DNA from: Alphaproteobacteria bacterium UBA828
GTDB lineage: Bacteria > Pseudomonadota > Alphaproteobacteria > UBA828
Length of the DNA: 7,502 nt
Direction of reading: 5' to 3'
NCBI GenBank assembly: GCA_002296185.1
Contig: DBHM01000009.1
Coordinates: 102,002 to 109,503 of the forward strand
Positions 7,162 to 7,502 of the stretch are shown in pieces (the first letter of the stretch is position 1; each line of letters opens with the position of its first letter). Below the pieces are notes generated by a model, which saw nothing but the letters and a program-made list of their open reading frames with translations, ran no database searches and had not been told where the DNA came from. The position numbers were made by a program, and so were the translations under genes.

Positions 7162-7227
7162 TGATTCCGGTTATTTATTAATCTACTTATTGTTTATAAA
7201 ACTATTTTTTTTTTCTGATCCTTTCCC

Positions 7228-7256
7228 TTGACTTAATAGGAACGTGAGCGTAAAAG
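7228..7256 (+). promoter_or_regulatory. Candidate rRNA operon promoter
   Basis: TTGACT (7228-7233) and TAAAAG (7251-7256) are separated by 17 nt. The upstream region is very AT-rich, including ten consecutive T at 7205-7214, and could act as an UP element. The bases after the -10, TCGC, form a GC-rich discriminator of the kind seen in stringently controlled rRNA promoters. Transcription would start near 7262-7264, about 200 nt before the 16S gene. It is the best sigma-70-type pair in front of the rRNA leader. Confidence 0.55.
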
Positions 7257-7262
7257 TCGCAG

Positions 7263-7295
7263 ATTGCGCCGCGACCAACCGGTCCGCGGCGCAAT
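7263..7295 (+). other. Strong GC-rich hairpin at the head of the rRNA leader (boxB-like)
   Basis: ATTGCGCCGCG (7263-7273) and CGCGGCGCAAT (7285-7295) are perfect reverse complements, giving 11 base pairs around an 11-nt loop. An alternative fold trades one bulged C for four more pairs, GACC with GGTC, closing on an AACC tetraloop. It is not followed by a T run, so it is not a terminator. Its place directly before boxA matches the boxB hairpin of rRNA antitermination leaders. It also begins almost at the predicted transcription start. Confidence 0.7.
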
Positions 7296-7308
7296 GGCTC
7301 TTTGACAA
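7296..7308 (+). promoter_or_regulatory. boxA antitermination element of the rRNA leader
   Basis: GGCTCTTTGACAA closely matches the E. coli rrn boxA TGCTCTTTAACAA, differing only at the first base and at one G for A. In RNA, boxA binds NusB-NusE(S10) and assembles the rRNA antitermination complex that protects untranslated rRNA from Rho-dependent termination. It directly follows the hairpin at 7263-7295. Confidence 0.75.
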
Positions 7309-7324
7309 GTGTTTTTTGAAGGGA

Positions 7325-7333
7325 TGCGTGGGC
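7325..7333 (+). promoter_or_regulatory. boxC-like element of the rRNA leader
   Basis: TGCGTGGGC resembles the E. coli rrn leader boxC segment TGTGTGGGC and lies 16 nt after boxA, a similar layout. The surrounding GAAGGGATGCGTGGGCGGCG is also of a type I associate with alphaproteobacterial rRNA leaders and spacers. Its role is less defined than boxA, so this call rests on position and resemblance. Confidence 0.5.
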
Positions 7334-7375
7334 GGCGCTGTTTTTTTTGCTGCTTACGCATAAATAATAGGTCTG

Positions 7376-7397
7376 CTCGTAACCTAATGGTTACGGG
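7376..7397 (+). other. Second hairpin of the rRNA leader
   Basis: CGTAACC (7378-7384) and GGTTACG (7389-7395) pair perfectly around the tetraloop TAAT. One wobble and one C-G pair extend the stem to 7376/7397. No T run follows. It is probably a structural part of the pre-16S leader, perhaps involved in processing or in guiding 16S folding. Confidence 0.55.
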
Positions 7398-7430
7398 AAG
7401 ATTGTGTTTGTGCGTGAGGTTTTCGTTATA

Positions 7431-7455
7431 ACCACGGAATATTTATATCCGTGGT
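7431..7455 (+). other. Hairpin immediately before the 16S 5' end
   Basis: ACCACGGA (7431-7438) pairs perfectly with TCCGTGGT (7448-7455), an 8-bp stem with an AT-rich 9-nt loop that can pair further. It ends six bases before the predicted mature 16S terminus. A stem this close may position the final 5' maturation cut. Alternatively one arm may pair with the 16S trailer, which is outside the window. Confidence 0.55.
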
Positions 7456-7461
7456 GGATTG

Positions 7462-7502
7462 AACTTGAGAGTTTGATCCTGGCTCAGAACGAACGCTGGC
7501 GG
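7462..7502 (+). rRNA. rrs: 16S ribosomal RNA, 5' end (partial)
   Basis: The first 41 nt of the small-subunit rRNA are present and run off the right edge. AGAGTTTGATCCTGGCTCAG (7468-7487) is the universal bacterial 5' signature, the 27F primer site, and it is followed by AACGAACGCTGGCGG as in Alphaproteobacteria. The 5' boundary is placed by comparison with alphaproteobacterial genes that start (C)AACTTGAGAG, and could be off by one or two bases. The operon diverges from the M23 gene. Confidence 0.96.

Noticed and set aside
7302..7307. Perfect TTGACA, possible -35 of a second rRNA promoter
   Set aside because: No TATAAT-like hexamer occurs 15-19 nt downstream (the bases are GC-rich), and the sequence is explained as part of boxA.
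7326..7348. GC-rich stretch followed by eight T, terminator-like
   Set aside because: The preceding bases form only a stem of about three pairs, and a terminator here would block the rRNA operon. It is more likely ordinary leader sequence.

Overview
The window looks like chromosomal DNA from a fairly AT-rich alphaproteobacterium. Two things point there: a DUF4167 protein, a family known essentially only from Alphaproteobacteria, and a 16S rRNA 5' end of the alphaproteobacterial type (AACTTGAGAGTTTGATCCTG, then AACGAACGCTGGCGG). The gene order prfA-prmC-DUF4167-clpB is also common in that class. A Rhodospirillales or SAR116-like origin is possible, but the window alone does not decide it. UGA is used as a stop (prfA, prmC), so the code is standard.

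Left part (1-1163): the C-terminal third of peptide chain release factor 1 (prfA) overlaps by 8 nt with prmC, which encodes the methyltransferase that modifies the GGQ glutamine of release factors. Enzyme and substrate are therefore encoded together. A 247-bp gap (1164-1410) follows. It holds a weak promoter candidate, a strong orphan Shine-Dalgarno with a 20-codon ORF, and a small perfect hairpin, all just before the DUF4167 gene (1411-1938).

Middle (1939-4682): a short gap with a sigma-32-like promoter leads to a complete clpB disaggregase gene with a clear GGAG ribosome-binding site. It converges on the next gene with only 21 bp between stop codons.

Right part (4704-7502): on the minus strand lies a large M23-family peptidoglycan endopeptidase with an N-terminal membrane anchor and three LysM/OapA-like repeats. 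It diverges from an rRNA operon whose leader (about 7228-7461) fills the gap. The leader shows a promoter with an AT-rich upstream tract, an 11-bp perfect GC-rich hairpin, a boxA-like antitermination sequence, a boxC-like element and two more hairpins. The first 41 nt of the 16S gene end the window.

The content is mostly housekeeping: translation termination, protein quality control, cell-wall remodelling and rRNA. I see no mobile element, CRISPR array or clear new system. The points most worth a second look are the three-repeat M23 protein, the compact rRNA leader, and the possible leader ORF before the DUF4167 gene.
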